DNA of 6,504 bases, taken from contig JAAXGF010000150.1 in NCBI GenBank assembly GCA_012267605.1, positions 1 through 6,504 of the forward strand. The letters are read 5' to 3'. The notes under the pieces are model-generated. The model was not told where the DNA came from. It made no database searches and saw only the letters and a list, made by a program, of their open reading frames with translations. Each line of letters begins with the position of its first letter. Within the stretch, counting starts at the first letter, position 1. The position numbers and the translations under genes were made by a program. This document shows, in pieces, positions 6,446 through 6,504 of this stretch. This DNA is from Alphaproteobacteria bacterium (GTDB lineage Bacteria; Pseudomonadota; Alphaproteobacteria; JAAXGF01).

Positions 6446-6504
6446 GTGAACATTATCCTAGTCACCCCAGCCAAGAAACAATCAAGGGCGGGAAACCGTA
6501 CCAC
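6446..6504 (+). CDS. senB: SenB-like selenosugar synthase (glycosyltransferase-like), 5' fragment
   Basis: The plus strand from GTG 6446 reads 19 full codons to the window edge with no stop, giving a protein that starts MNIILVTP and continues AKKQSRAGNRT. A short beta strand (IILVTPA) followed by a small glycine-containing loop and GNRxT is how I remember the N-terminus of SenB and its formerly unnamed glycosyltransferase-like family, which begin in the pattern VTPA..GSR.GNR.T. SenB makes a selenosugar from a UDP-sugar and selenophosphate, supplying the selenium donor to SenA. The divergent neighbour is a SenA/EgtB-type enzyme, so context and sequence agree. An earlier GTG at 6444 is followed directly by TGA and cannot be used. 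Only 59 bases are visible, hence the limited confidence; another GT-B glycosyltransferase start is the alternative. Confidence 0.7.
   Translation, partial: MNIILVTPAKKQSRAGNRT

Noticed and set aside
6440..6504. TTGATT and TAGGAT on the minus strand inside the senB-like start as a senA promoter
   Set aside because: Each hexamer matches the consensus at four of six positions and the spacing is 19 bases; too weak to call.

Overview
The window looks like a chromosomal segment of a Gram-negative member of the Pseudomonadota. The evidence is a PrsT-type TPR protein of the PEP-CTERM/exosortase A system, a c-type cytochrome with a Sec signal peptide, a CbbY-type phosphatase usually tied to the Calvin cycle, and a selenoneine (SenA/SenB-type) gene pair. 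I cannot place it to genus. Most genes are GC-rich (46 of 60 bases are G/C at 3421-3480). The block from about 3955 to 5040 is clearly AT-rich (20/60 at 4021-4080 and 19/60 at 4561-4620).

Layout: (1) 1-2361 (+), a long TPR protein, most likely PrsT, cut by the left edge. (2) 2362-2465, a convergent intergenic stretch with three small stem-loops. (3) 2466-2942 (-), a secreted cytochrome c'-like monoheme protein. (4) 3109-3870 (+), cbbY-like HAD phosphatase. (5) 3852-3974 (-), the C-terminal end of a second SenA/EgtB-type enzyme, out of frame with everything around it and overlapping the cbbY end. (6) 3926-4969 (-), a PAPS-type sulfotransferase in AT-rich DNA. (7) 5107-6408 (-), a complete SenA/EgtB-type non-heme iron enzyme. 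(8) 6446-6504 (+), the first 19 codons of a divergent gene that reads like SenB, cut by the right edge.

Two points stand out. First, the 59 bases at the right edge encode a start typical of the SenB selenosugar synthase family, only 37 bases from the start of the EgtB-like gene. This moves that gene's most likely function from ergothioneine (sulfur) to selenoneine (selenium) synthesis. Second, the last 30 codons plus stop of the SenA-like gene (5107-5199) have an ungapped, same-orientation counterpart at 3852-3944, with about two thirds nucleotide identity and 14 of 30 identical residues including RYRNFF. The AT-rich sulfotransferase gene lies between the two copies, and its last codons run into the remnant in another frame. 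This looks like the scar of an insertion, duplication or allele replacement at the 3' end of senA.

Functional links are modest. SenA and SenB would act in one pathway, with hercynine synthesis (EgtD) and selenophosphate synthesis (SenC/SelD) needed from outside the window. PrsT and the sulfotransferase could both relate to exopolysaccharide, but that is inference. The cytochrome and CbbY appear to be independent single genes.
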